From the NCBI RefSeq assembly GCF_019969685.1, contig NZ_JAHXYZ010000001.1, positions 1-64,000 of the forward strand: a stretch of DNA of 64,000 nt, written 5' to 3'. The stretch is from Microbacterium sp. EST19A (GTDB taxonomy: Bacteria; Actinomycetota; Actinomycetes; Actinomycetales; Microbacteriaceae). The stretch's first letter is position 1; each line of letters starts with the position of its first letter. Under the pieces are notes generated by a model. The model searched no databases. It was not told where the DNA came from and saw nothing but the letters and a program-made list of their open reading frames with translations. A program made the translations under genes and the position numbers. Shown in pieces: positions 9,669 through 17,332 of this stretch.

Positions 9669-10181
9669 ATGACCTTCCGCTACGACTTCGCACCGACACC
9701 GTTCGGGGATGCTCTCGCGGTGTTCTCCGACGAGGGCATCGTGCGGTTCGACCTCTCCGAATCCGACGACCCCTCGGTCCCCTGGCTCCTCGAGGGAGCA
9801 GCTCGCGAGCTGCACGAGATACCCGAACCCGACCCCGGTGCGGCCGATGAACTCGCCCACCTCCTCGCCGCCTACTTCGAGGGCGAGCCGATCCGCTTCG
9901 AGGATCATGTCCGCCTCGACTGGCGGCTCGTCGAGGGATTCCCGCGCACGGCGCTGCAGACGATCTGCACGATCGAGTGGGGAGAGACCCTCAGTTACGG
10001 CGAGGTCGCCGTGCTCGCCGGTCATCCCGGCGCTGCTCGTGCTGTCGGCACGGCCTGCCGGCTCACCCCGTTCTCGATCATCGTCCCCGTCCATCGCGTC
10101 GTGCGCTCCGACGGATCCGCGGGCCACTACGGGGCGCACCCCGAGCGCAAGCGGTTCCTCCTGGACCTCGAGTCCCGCTGA
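9669..10181 (+). CDS. Ogt-like protein lacking the alkyl-acceptor cysteine
   Basis: 170 aa with both domains of O6-methylguanine-DNA methyltransferase: an N-terminal domain (1-85) and the DNA-binding C-terminal domain (IEWGETLSYGEVAVLAGHPG, then RAVGTACRLTPFSI). The active-site PCHRV is PVHRV here: Val141 (GTC, 10089-10091) replaces the cysteine that accepts the alkyl group. Proteins of this fold without the Cys are known as alkyltransferase-like (ATL) proteins, which flag lesions for nucleotide excision repair rather than repairing them. ATLs usually have Trp at this site, so Val is unusual. The start is set by CAGTAT six bases before the ATG. Confidence 0.85.
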   Translation: MTFRYDFAPTPFGDALAVFSDEGIVRFDLSESDDPSVPWLLEGAARELHEIPEPDPGAADELAHLLAAYFEGEPIRFEDHVRLDWRLVEGFPRTALQTICTIEWGETLSYGEVAVLAGHPGAARAVGTACRLTPFSIIVPVHRVVRSDGSAGHYGAHPERKRFLLDLESR

Positions 10182-10201
10182 CCGCGGCCACTCCCGAGAC
10201 G

Positions 10202-10236
10202 ACGTGGACCCGGCGAGTAGGCCGCCGGGTCCACGT
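10202..10236. terminator. Bidirectional terminator between convergent genes
   Basis: A 14-bp perfect stem (ACGTGGACCCGGCG and its complement) with a 7-base loop, placed between the ends of the Ogt-like gene and actP. Confidence 0.7.
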
Positions 10237-10253
10237 GCTCTCGCGTCAGTGCG

Positions 10254-11891
10254 TCAGTGCTCGGTGGCCTTCTCCGCTCCGAAGCCGGTGAGCGAGCGCA
10301 CCTCCATCTCGGCGGCGAGCTCGGGCGACTCCTTCCGACTGCTCGTGATGGTGCCGAGCCAGCCCAGCAGGAAACCGAGCGGGATCGACACGATGCCAGG
10401 GTTGTTCAGCGGCCAGACCGCGATGTCGATCCCCGGGATCATCGAGGTCGGAGTTCCGGAGAACACCGGCGACAGCACGATCAGCACGATCGCCGAACCG
10501 AGGCCCCCGTACATGCTCCACACCGCGCCGCGAGTCGAGAACCGCCGCCAGAACAGCGAGTACAGGATGGTCGGGAGGTTGGCGGATGCCGCCACCGCGA
10601 AGGCCAGCGCGACGAGGAACGCGATGTTCTGCCCTTGTGCGCCGATCCCGCCGATGATCGCCAGGATGCCGATCACGATCACCGTGCGGCGGGCGACGCG
10701 CACCTCGGCGTTGGGATCCGCCTCGACCGGCTTGCCCGCGGCATCCTTCTTGCCCTTCTGGATCACGTTCGCGTAGATGTCGTGCGCGAACGATGCGGCG
10801 GCGGTGATCGTGAGTCCCGCCACCACCGCGAGGATGGTCGCGAACGCCACCGCGGAGATGAAGCCGAGCAGCACGGGTCCGCCGAGCTCGAGCGCGAGCA
10901 GCGGTGCGGCGGAGTTGACACCGCCGGGAGCCGCCGCGATGACGTCCGCTCCGACGAGCGCACCGGCGCCGTACCCGAGCACGAGCGTCAGCAGGTAGAA
11001 CCCGCCGATCAGCCAGATCGCCCAGACGACCGAACGCCGAGCCTCCTTCGCCGTCGGCACCGTGTAGAAGCGCATCAGCACGTGCGGCAATCCGGCGGTG
11101 CCGAGCACGAGCGCCATGCCCAGGGACAGGAAGTCCCAGGGGTTCGCGCCGTACTGCAGCCCCGGCGCGAGGATCGCATCGCCCTTGTCGGAGTTCGCGA
11201 CCGCGGCCTCGAGCAGCGTGTTGAGGTTGAACCCGTTGATCGCGAGCACCCAGATGGTCATCGCGAGAGCCCCGCCGATCAGGAGGAACGCCTTCACGAT
11301 CTGCACCCACGTCGTGCCCTTCATCCCGCCGATCAGCACGTACACGATCATCAGCAGGCCGACCACCGCGATCACGATCGACTGCCCGACCCGGCCGTCG
11401 ATGCCGAGCAGCAGCGACACGAGACCGCCGGCACCCGCCATCTGGGCGAGCAGGTAGAAGAAGCACACCGCGAGCGTGGTGATCGCCGCGGCCATCCGGA
11501 TCGGGCGCTGCTTCAACCGGAACGACAGCACATCCGCCATCGTGAACTTGCCCGTGTTGCGCATCATCTCCGCCACGAGGAGCAGCGCGACGAGCCACGC
11601 CACCAGGAATCCGATGGAGTAGAGGAAGCCGTCGTAGCCGTTGATCGCGATCGCCCCGCAGATGCCGAGGAAGGATGCCGCGGACAGGTAGTCGCCGGCG
11701 ATCGCGAAGCCGTTCTGCGGACCGGTGAACGAGCGGCCGGCGGCGTAGTAGTCGGCGGCCGTCTTGTTGTTGCGGCTGGCCCGGATGACGATGAAGAGCG
11801 TCACCGCCACGAAGGCCAGGAAGATCGAGATGTTGAGAACGGGGTTGCTCTCGATGGCGACGGGTTCGGTCGCGAAGGGGACGATGTTCAT
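10254..11891 (-). CDS. actP: Sodium/solute symporter, acetate/monocarboxylate type (ActP/MctC-like)
   Basis: 545 aa with about 13 membrane helices, of the sodium:solute symporter family. The substrate is probably acetate or other short monocarboxylates: the 5' neighbour encodes a DUF485 protein (YjcH), the standard partner of ActP, and the divergent gene encodes a RamA-like regulator. In Corynebacterium glutamicum, RamA controls the equivalent mctC operon. The start ATG overlaps the stop of the DUF485 gene (ATGA), giving translational coupling. A bidirectional hairpin follows the stop. Confidence 0.88.
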   Translation of the reverse strand: MNIVPFATEPVAIESNPVLNISIFLAFVAVTLFIVIRASRNNKTAADYYAAGRSFTGPQNGFAIAGDYLSAASFLGICGAIAINGYDGFLYSIGFLVAWLVALLLVAEMMRNTGKFTMADVLSFRLKQRPIRMAAAITTLAVCFFYLLAQMAGAGGLVSLLLGIDGRVGQSIVIAVVGLLMIVYVLIGGMKGTTWVQIVKAFLLIGGALAMTIWVLAINGFNLNTLLEAAVANSDKGDAILAPGLQYGANPWDFLSLGMALVLGTAGLPHVLMRFYTVPTAKEARRSVVWAIWLIGGFYLLTLVLGYGAGALVGADVIAAAPGGVNSAAPLLALELGGPVLLGFISAVAFATILAVVAGLTITAAASFAHDIYANVIQKGKKDAAGKPVEADPNAEVRVARRTVIVIGILAIIGGIGAQGQNIAFLVALAFAVAASANLPTILYSLFWRRFSTRGAVWSMYGGLGSAIVLIVLSPVFSGTPTSMIPGIDIAVWPLNNPGIVSIPLGFLLGWLGTITSSRKESPELAAEMEVRSLTGFGAEKATEH

Positions 11892-12235
11892 GCCTGGCCC
11901 TGCGCCTTCTCGAGTTCGTCACGGATCTCCGTCGCCAGAGGATCGATCTTCCTGTTCGCGAATGACACGTAGATCATCGTGATGGCGAAGGTCGTGACGA
12001 ACTGCCCGAGGCCGAGGAGCAGGCCGACGGTGATATCGCCCCACACCCGCTGGCCCATGAACTCCGTCGCGAATGCAGCAAGAAGCACATACGCGAAATA
12101 CCAGATGAGGAAGAACGCGGCGAGAGGGAAGATGAAAGATCTCTGGGTGCGTTTCAGAGTGCGGAATCTCGATGATTCCTCGATGGCGATGTAATCGATC
12201 GCACCGCTCGAACCCGCGGGGGACTGGTCGCTCAT
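11888..12235 (-). CDS. DUF485 membrane protein (YjcH-like)
   Basis: 115 aa with two membrane helices (about 35-57 and 70-95), preceded by an excellent AGGAGG site. DUF485 proteins are encoded directly upstream of acetate permeases and are thought to assist or modulate them. The start MSDQSPAG was chosen for the ribosome binding site; an upstream Met in the same frame has none. Confidence 0.85.
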   Translation of the reverse strand: MSDQSPAGSSGAIDYIAIEESSRFRTLKRTQRSFIFPLAAFFLIWYFAYVLLAAFATEFMGQRVWGDITVGLLLGLGQFVTTFAITMIYVSFANRKIDPLATEIRDELEKAQGQA

Positions 12236-12306
12236 GGGGCCTCCTTGCCTCATGTCCGGTGCTCGCACGACGGAGTCGCGCGAGTGATAGGGTCGACGCT
12301 ACGAAA

Positions 12307-12330
12307 CGGGGAACGGTGCCGTCACCCCCG
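12307..12330. promoter_or_regulatory. Candidate RamA operator in the symporter/regulator divergent region
   Basis: An inverted repeat: CGGGGA then ACGGTGCCGT then CACCCCCG, with a perfect ACGG/CCGT core flanked by a G4 run and a C5 run. Known RamA sites in C. glutamicum are paired G-rich and C-rich runs (TG4-6 / AC4-5). The element sits between the two divergent genes, 14 bp before the regulator's start. The assignment is an inference from motif type and position. Confidence 0.4.
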
Positions 12331-12343
12331 AAAGTAGGTAGTC

Positions 12344-13201
12344 GTGAGCTCACCGGTCGCCATCGAATCCGAGGGCGAACTCGTCGCCAATGCGGTGCGC
12401 GAGCTCGCCCGGCGTACGCGCTTCCCCGTCGCCTTCGGCGGCCTGATCGAAGAGGGCGTCGTCAGCGTGACGAGCATCGTCGGCAACCGCACCAGGGCCC
12501 TCGACGGCCTGCGCGTGCGCCCGGAGCGCGGCCTCGGCGGCAGGGCGATGATGGAGCTCCGTCCGCGCATGACGAGCGACTACGGCTCTTCGCAGCAGAT
12601 CACGCACGACTACGACGTCTTCGTGCTGGGCGAGGGCCTGCGCACGCTGCTCGCTCTCCCGATCGTGGTGCAGGGCCGACCGCGCGGGGTTCTCTATGCG
12701 GGGGCGTGGGACGAGGAGCAGATCGGCGGCGTGACGACCGCACCGGCCATGCAGGTCGCCCAGTCGGTCGCCGAGGAACTGCGCATCCGCGACGAGGTCG
12801 AGCGCCGGCTTCGCGCCTCGTCTCGCGGCAGCGACCCCGTTCCCGCACCTCAGCGCGAGGAGCTGCGCGAGAGCTTCGCCGAGCTGCGCAGCATCGCCGC
12901 CGATGTCGACGATGCGGAACTCCGCGCTCGAATCGCCCAGGTCGAGCGGCGCCTGCTGAGTCTCGCCGGCGAGACCGTCCCGGTCGTGACCGGACCTGTT
13001 CCCACCGTGCACCTCTCCCCTCGGGAGACCGATGTTCTCGCCTGCGCGGCGCTGGGTTCGACCAATGCGGAGATCGCCGCGCAGCTGGGCCTTCGAGAGG
13101 GCACGGTGAAGGCATACCTCGGCACCGCGATGTCGAAGCTGGACGCGTCGACGCGCCATTCCGCCGTGACCCGGGCGCGGCGCGCTGGGCTGCTCCCCTG
13201 A
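12344..13201 (+). CDS. GAF-domain LuxR-type regulator, RamA-like
   Basis: 285 aa. An N-terminal GAF-like sensor (about 20-150) is joined by a helical linker to a LuxR helix-turn-helix at the C-terminus (LSPRETDVLACAALG, then NAEIAAQLGL and EGTVKAYLGTAMSKL). Size, domain order and position opposite the acetate symporter operon match RamA, the acetate-metabolism regulator of C. glutamicum (282 aa). The effector is unknown. The start is a GTG at 12344 preceded by AAGTAGGTA. Confidence 0.75.
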   Translation: MSSPVAIESEGELVANAVRELARRTRFPVAFGGLIEEGVVSVTSIVGNRTRALDGLRVRPERGLGGRAMMELRPRMTSDYGSSQQITHDYDVFVLGEGLRTLLALPIVVQGRPRGVLYAGAWDEEQIGGVTTAPAMQVAQSVAEELRIRDEVERRLRASSRGSDPVPAPQREELRESFAELRSIAADVDDAELRARIAQVERRLLSLAGETVPVVTGPVPTVHLSPRETDVLACAALGSTNAEIAAQLGLREGTVKAYLGTAMSKLDASTRHSAVTRARRAGLLP

Positions 13202-13282
13202 CCTGATCCCTCACCGGTCCGACTGCCCAGCGCCTGCCCAGCCGCGTCGGCTAGCATCGGAAGCGGTCGGAGAACTCCGGCC

Positions 13283-13335
13283 CCGGACGAGGCAGACCAG
13301 TACCCGGTGAGCGAAAAGACTGGTCCGAAAGGACC
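13283..13335 (+). ncRNA. Guanidine-III riboswitch (ykkC-III) with SD-sequestering hairpin
   Basis: The core CCGGACGAGG (13283-13292), then ACCCGGTGAG (13302-13311) and AAAAGAC (13314-13320), matches the guanidine-III riboswitch as I remember it from Thermobifida fusca. Helix GACCAG (13295-13300) pairs with CTGGTC (13320-13325). The competing hairpin GGTCC-GAAA-GGACC (13322-13335) buries the Shine-Dalgarno GAAAGGA. Guanidine binding should favour the first helix, break the second and free the SD: a translational ON switch. The next gene is a guanidinium exporter, which agrees. Confidence 0.9.
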
Positions 13336-13339
13336 GATC

Positions 13340-13666
13340 ATGTCGTGGATCGTACTCGTCGTCTCCGGAGTCCTCGAGGCTGTCTGGGCCACTGCGCTCG
13401 GCAAATCCGAAGGTCTCACCAAGCTCTGGCCGAGCGTCATCTTCTTCGTCGGACTCGCGCTTTCGATGTTCGGGCTCGCATTCGCGATGCGGGATATCGC
13501 CACGGGAACGGCTTATGCCGTGTGGGTGGGCATCGGCGCCTCGCTCACGGTGATCTGGGCGATGGTCACCGGCGATACCGAGATATCCTGGCTGCGCATT
13601 CTGCTGCTCATGGGACTCGTCGGGTGCATTGTCGGCCTCAAGCTGATCGACACCGGACACGAATAG
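13340..13666 (+). CDS. gdx: SMR-family guanidinium exporter (Gdx/SugE type)
   Basis: 108 aa with four membrane helices, the size of small multidrug resistance dimers. The essential glutamate is in the first helix (SGVLEAVWATALGKSEG), and GTAYAVWVGIGASLTVIW is the SugE/Gdx signature. Gdx proteins export guanidinium in exchange for protons. The start is the ATG at 13340 with SD GAAAGGA; a GTG at 13307 lies inside the riboswitch and is rejected. Confidence 0.93.
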   Translation: MSWIVLVVSGVLEAVWATALGKSEGLTKLWPSVIFFVGLALSMFGLAFAMRDIATGTAYAVWVGIGASLTVIWAMVTGDTEISWLRILLLMGLVGCIVGLKLIDTGHE

Positions 13667-13724
13667 TCGTCTTATTTCACCACTGTTCTTGTCTCCGATA
13701 AATGTCGGCGGTAGTGTGCGTCGC

Positions 13725-14069
13725 ATGGCAAGAAGAATTGTGCACCAACTTGTAGACGACATCGATGGCAGCGTGCTGGAGGTCGGAGAAGGCGAGACAG
13801 TGCATTTCTCGCTGAACGGCACCTCCTACGAGATCGACCTGAATGCGGCGCACGTGGAGGAATTGCGTAAAGCATTCGAGCCGTACATCTCGGCCGGTCG
13901 TCGCGCCGGCTCATCCGGATCGGCCCGCACGTCGGCCCCGCGCAAGCGACCGGCACGAAATCCCGAAGTCGCCGCGATCCGCACATGGGCGAACAGCAAC
14001 GGCTACACCCTCTCGGAGCGCGGCCGGATCCCCGCCCCCGTGGTCGAGGCGTACAACGCCGCCCACTGA
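13725..14069 (+). CDS. lsr2: Lsr2-family nucleoid protein
   Basis: 114 aa. Lsr2 is the actinobacterial H-NS analogue, which bridges and silences AT-rich DNA. The N-terminal dimerisation domain is recognisable (RRIVHQLVDDIDG, then VHFSLNGTSYEIDL). The C-terminal DNA-binding domain carries the RGRIP hook (SERGRIPAPVVEAYNAAH). A TAGTGT -10 box (13712-13717) seven bases before the ATG indicates a leaderless transcript and rules out the upstream in-frame start at 13689. Confidence 0.95.
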   Translation: MARRIVHQLVDDIDGSVLEVGEGETVHFSLNGTSYEIDLNAAHVEELRKAFEPYISAGRRAGSSGSARTSAPRKRPARNPEVAAIRTWANSNGYTLSERGRIPAPVVEAYNAAH

Positions 14070-14090
14070 TCTGAGACAGCACCGACCTGA

Positions 14091-14131
14091 GACGGCGGAG
14101 TGACGCACCTGGTGTGCGTCACTCCGCCGTC
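14091..14131. terminator. Bidirectional terminator overlapping the 3' end of the MarR gene
   Basis: A 17-bp perfect stem with a CCTGGTG loop between lsr2 and the convergent MarR-family gene. The last codons and stop of the MarR gene lie within the right arm. Confidence 0.75.
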
Positions 14132-14742
14132 TTCGTCAACCAGGCCTCGTCGCGGAGAGTGATCTCGTCGGTCATGTCGGCGAGGAACCGGATCACCACG
14201 TCCCGCTCCTCCCGACTCAGGCGCGCCGCCGCGTAGAACCGCTTCGCCTGCTGACGCCCCACGGTCTCCATGGCCGCATGGCGCGTCTCCGGAGTGATCG
14301 TGATCGCCAGGGCTCGACGATCCGTCGGATGAGGCGCCCGGTGGATGTGGCCGCCGTTCTCGAGCCGGTCGAGCAGCTTGGTGGTCGCCGCCGTCGAGAT
14401 CCCGAGATGATGAGCGATGCCGCTCGGCGTCGCGACCAGCTCGCGGTTGGCGCACACGATGAGGTAGTGCAGGGCACGCATATCGGTCTCGTTGAGACGC
14501 ATGTAGCGTCGCGACGCCTGCGAGAGTCGCTGCTCCGCATCGCGCAGTCCCCCGAGCGCTTCCATCACGGCGGCGATCTGCCGGAGGTCCTCGGGCGGAA
14601 CGCCGGTTCGATCGACCAGAGTGCTGCGTGGATCGCTGGACTCCACGTCGTAGATCGCGGCGTGACGGAGACCATCCGGCGCACCGGAGGCATTGGCCAG
14701 CTGCGCGCCGACGCGCGGGGTGGTGCCAGCCTCCGAGTCCAT
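14119..14742 (-). CDS. MarR-family regulator of the carotenoid operon (CrtR-like)
   Basis: 207 aa. A MarR winged helix covers about residues 75-185 (TPSGIAHHLGISTAATTKLLD recognition region, then the DRRALAITIT wing), with a 50-residue N-terminal extension. It is divergent from idi-crt. In C. glutamicum the MarR protein CrtR occupies the same place, represses the crt operon and responds to geranylgeranyl diphosphate. A TAACAT -10 box six bases upstream of the ATG (14754..14749) makes it leaderless. The specificity call is by position. Confidence 0.75.
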   Translation of the reverse strand: MDSEAGTTPRVGAQLANASGAPDGLRHAAIYDVESSDPRSTLVDRTGVPPEDLRQIAAVMEALGGLRDAEQRLSQASRRYMRLNETDMRALHYLIVCANRELVATPSGIAHHLGISTAATTKLLDRLENGGHIHRAPHPTDRRALAITITPETRHAAMETVGRQQAKRFYAAARLSREERDVVIRFLADMTDEITLRDEAWLTKTAE

Positions 14743-14773
14743 GCGATCATGTTACACACGAAGAGTTTCATGC

Positions 14774-14788
14774 TAAGTTGATTACTTA
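14774..14788. promoter_or_regulatory. Candidate operator of the MarR/CrtR-like repressor
   Basis: Inverted repeat TAAGT-TGATT-ACTTA inside an AT-rich stretch between the divergent MarR and idi genes. It is well placed to block the idi promoter and, by autoregulation, the regulator's own promoter 20-25 bp away. Confidence 0.4.
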
Positions 14789-14822
14789 CCAAGTTAGCGA
14801 AATCGGTGAGCGGAGGGATGCC

Positions 14823-15344
14823 ATGGATAATGTGACACTCCTCGCTGATGACGGGACGGTCATCGGCACCCGTCCGAAGAGCGAAGTCCACACGACCGAC
14901 ACCCCGCTGCACCTCGCCTTCTCCTGCTACGTGTTCGATACTCGAGGCCGTCTGCTGGTGACCCGTCGCGCTCTCGGCAAGCGCACGTGGCCGGGCGTCT
15001 GGACGAACAGCTTCTGCGGCCACCCGCGGCCCGACGAGCAGATGTCCGCGGCGGTGCGACGCCATGGCCTCCACGAACTCGGCCTGGAACTGAGCGGCCT
15101 CCGCGAGGTCCTCCCCGACTACCGGTATCGCGCCATCGACGCGAGCGGCATCGTCGAGAACGAGATCTGCCCGGTCCACGTCGCCGTCGTCGACGGCGAC
15201 CCCTCCGGCGACCCCGACGAGGTCGCGGAATGGGCGTGGGTCGAGGTCGACGACCTCGTCGATGCGGTCGCCCGCGCACCGTTCGCCTTCAGCCCATGGA
15301 TGGCTGAGCAGCTCCCCCGGCTCCGCGCCATCGGAGAGGTCTGA
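14823..15344 (+). CDS. idi: Isopentenyl-diphosphate delta-isomerase, type 1
   Basis: 173 aa Nudix-fold enzyme that interconverts IPP and DMAPP, supplying both building blocks to CrtE. The catalytic cysteine is in TNSFCGHP and the catalytic glutamate in ENEICPVH; the metal-binding His of HTTDTPLHLAF is present. A good GGAGG site lies upstream. It is the first gene of the pigment operon, ending 3 bp before crtE. Confidence 0.93.
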   Translation: MDNVTLLADDGTVIGTRPKSEVHTTDTPLHLAFSCYVFDTRGRLLVTRRALGKRTWPGVWTNSFCGHPRPDEQMSAAVRRHGLHELGLELSGLREVLPDYRYRAIDASGIVENEICPVHVAVVDGDPSGDPDEVAEWAWVEVDDLVDAVARAPFAFSPWMAEQLPRLRAIGEV

Positions 15345-15347
15345 CCG

Positions 15348-16430
15348 ATGAGCACCACGGCGACCGAGGAAGATCTCGGCATCCGGATCGAAGAGGCGCT
15401 GCGACACCGCTTCTCAGAGCGCCGGTCCGCGGCCGAGCAGTACGGCACGGAGTTCGTCGCTCTCTGGCAGGCAGCCGCAGAGCACGCGCTCGGCGGCAAG
15501 CTGATCCGCCCGCGACTGCTGATCGATCTGCTGCGCTCCCTCGCGCCCGCCGATCTCACGACCGTCGAGGTCGCGCGCGCCGTCGACGTGGCCGTGCACG
15601 TCGAGCTGCTCCACTTCGCGTTCCTCCTCCATGACGACGTCATCGACGGCGACCTGATCCGCCGCCGACGTCCGAACCTGATCGGGTCGTTGGTCGAGCG
15701 CCGGTCGTCCGAGCCCGCGGAGCCGGCGCTGCACTGGGCTCGATCGAGTGCGATCCTCATGGGCGACCTCCTGCTCGCATCGGCGGTGCTGGGATTCGCG
15801 CGAGCCGACGTCTCCCCCGATGCGCGCGTTCGTCTCCTCGCCCTGCTCGAGCAGACGATCTTCGAGACCGTCGCGGGCGAGCACACCGACATCGGACTGA
15901 GCGACGGCATCATCCCGCCCGACCTGCGCACCATCCTCTCGACCAGCGCCTACAAGACGGCGACCTACTCCTTCGTCCTCCCGCTGCGCGCGGCGGCGGT
16001 GCTCGCCGGCTCCTCACCCGCGGCCGAGGAGCAGCTCACCGCGATCGGCCGGCACCTCGGGCTCGCGTACCAGCTGCAGGACGACCTCCTGTCGGTGTTC
16101 GGCGATCCCGGTGCGCACGGCAAGGACGCCTTCTCCGATCTGCGCGAGGGCAAGGAGACCGCGATCATCGCCTACGCGCGCATGACCGGGCACTGGCCGA
16201 GCATCGAGCTGCGCTTCGGATCGGTGGACCTCAGCGACTCCGACGCGGCCGACATCCGCGACCGCCTTCGCGAGTGCGGCGCCGAGAAGTTCGTCCGCAG
16301 CCTCGTGCAGGAGCAGCTCGGAGCCGTGTCCGCCGTTCTCGCCGAGGCGGAGTCCACCGGTACCCTCTCCCGTGCCGCCGGGCGGACGATCCTCGGACTC
16401 ACGTCGCGCATCGAAGGCCGCTCGGTATGA
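15348..16430 (+). CDS. crtE: Polyprenyl (geranylgeranyl) diphosphate synthase
   Basis: 360 aa, all-helical prenyltransferase. The first aspartate-rich motif is HDDVIDGD (D96, D97, D100), the second is QDDLLSVFGD (about 244-252), and GGKLIRPRLL contains the conserved basic residues. It condenses IPP onto allylic diphosphates to give GGPP, the precursor of phytoene. Its stop overlaps the crtB start (ATGA). Confidence 0.92.
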   Translation: MSTTATEEDLGIRIEEALRHRFSERRSAAEQYGTEFVALWQAAAEHALGGKLIRPRLLIDLLRSLAPADLTTVEVARAVDVAVHVELLHFAFLLHDDVIDGDLIRRRRPNLIGSLVERRSSEPAEPALHWARSSAILMGDLLLASAVLGFARADVSPDARVRLLALLEQTIFETVAGEHTDIGLSDGIIPPDLRTILSTSAYKTATYSFVLPLRAAAVLAGSSPAAEEQLTAIGRHLGLAYQLQDDLLSVFGDPGAHGKDAFSDLREGKETAIIAYARMTGHWPSIELRFGSVDLSDSDAADIRDRLRECGAEKFVRSLVQEQLGAVSAVLAEAESTGTLSRAAGRTILGLTSRIEGRSV

Positions 16431-17332
16431 CGGGCAGCCCTTCGAGTCAGGGCGACGGCGCCCTTCGTCGTTTCAACCGCACGGCCGAGATCGCCACCAC
16501 CGGCGTGATCCGCGCGTACTCGACCTCGTTCGGCCTCGCGACACGACTCCTCGGCAGGCGCCACCGTCAGCACGTGCGCAACATCTACGCCATGGTGCGC
16601 ATCGCCGACGAGATCGTCGACGGCGTCGCCGCGGAAGCGGGACTCGACGTGACGGCGCAGTCGGCGGCGCTCGCGTCGTACATCGCCGAGACGCACCGCT
16701 CGATGCGCAGCGGCTACAGCAGCGACCTGATCCTGCATGCCTTCGCGCGCACGGCCCGGGAGTGCGCCATCGGGGAAGACCTGACGCAGCCGTTCTTCGA
16801 TTCGATGACGGCCGACATCGAGTCCGACGCGGGATTCGCCGCCTACGACGCCGACGCGCACGCGAGTTACGTGTACGGCTCGGCGGAGGTCGTCGGCCTG
16901 ATGTGCCTGCAGGTGTTCCTGCGTGGAGCGGTGCGGACGGATGCCGAGCGCGAGACCCTCGTCCGCGGCGCACGCCAGCTGGGAGCGGCGTTCCAGAACG
17001 TGAACTTCCTGCGCGACCTCGCCGACGACACCGACCGCCTGCACCGCGGCTACCTGGGCGGCTCCGCACGCCTCACCGACGCCGATCGCGATGCCTGGGT
17101 CGAGACCGTGCATCGGCAGCTGGCCGACGCCCGCGAAGCGATCCCGCTGCTCCCCAAGGATGCGCGCGCGGCCGTGCGCAGCGCGCTGGCCCTGTTCGCC
17201 GCCCTCACCCGCCGCGTGGCGCACACACCCGTCGAGGTGCTGTACCGCACCCGTGTGCGCGTGCCCGATCCGGTGAAGGCCGGCCTGGCCGCGCGTGCGC
17301 TCATCGTCACCGCCCTGGAGCGGGACAGATGA
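16427..17332 (+). CDS. crtB: Phytoene synthase
   Basis: 301 aa of the squalene/phytoene synthase family. The aspartate motifs are RIADEIVDG (about 60-68) and NFLRDLADDTDR (about 196-207), with STSFGLATRLL near the N-terminus. It joins two GGPP head-to-head into phytoene. The start MTGSPSSQ overlaps the crtE stop; the longer upstream frame reads through crtE and is not real. Confidence 0.93.
   Translation: MTGSPSSQGDGALRRFNRTAEIATTGVIRAYSTSFGLATRLLGRRHRQHVRNIYAMVRIADEIVDGVAAEAGLDVTAQSAALASYIAETHRSMRSGYSSDLILHAFARTARECAIGEDLTQPFFDSMTADIESDAGFAAYDADAHASYVYGSAEVVGLMCLQVFLRGAVRTDAERETLVRGARQLGAAFQNVNFLRDLADDTDRLHRGYLGGSARLTDADRDAWVETVHRQLADAREAIPLLPKDARAAVRSALALFAALTRRVAHTPVEVLYRTRVRVPDPVKAGLAARALIVTALERDR

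Noticed and set aside
13307..13342. GTG start extending the gdx exporter by 11 codons
   Set aside because: It lies inside the riboswitch and has no SD; the ATG at 13340 has one and gives the family's normal N-terminus.
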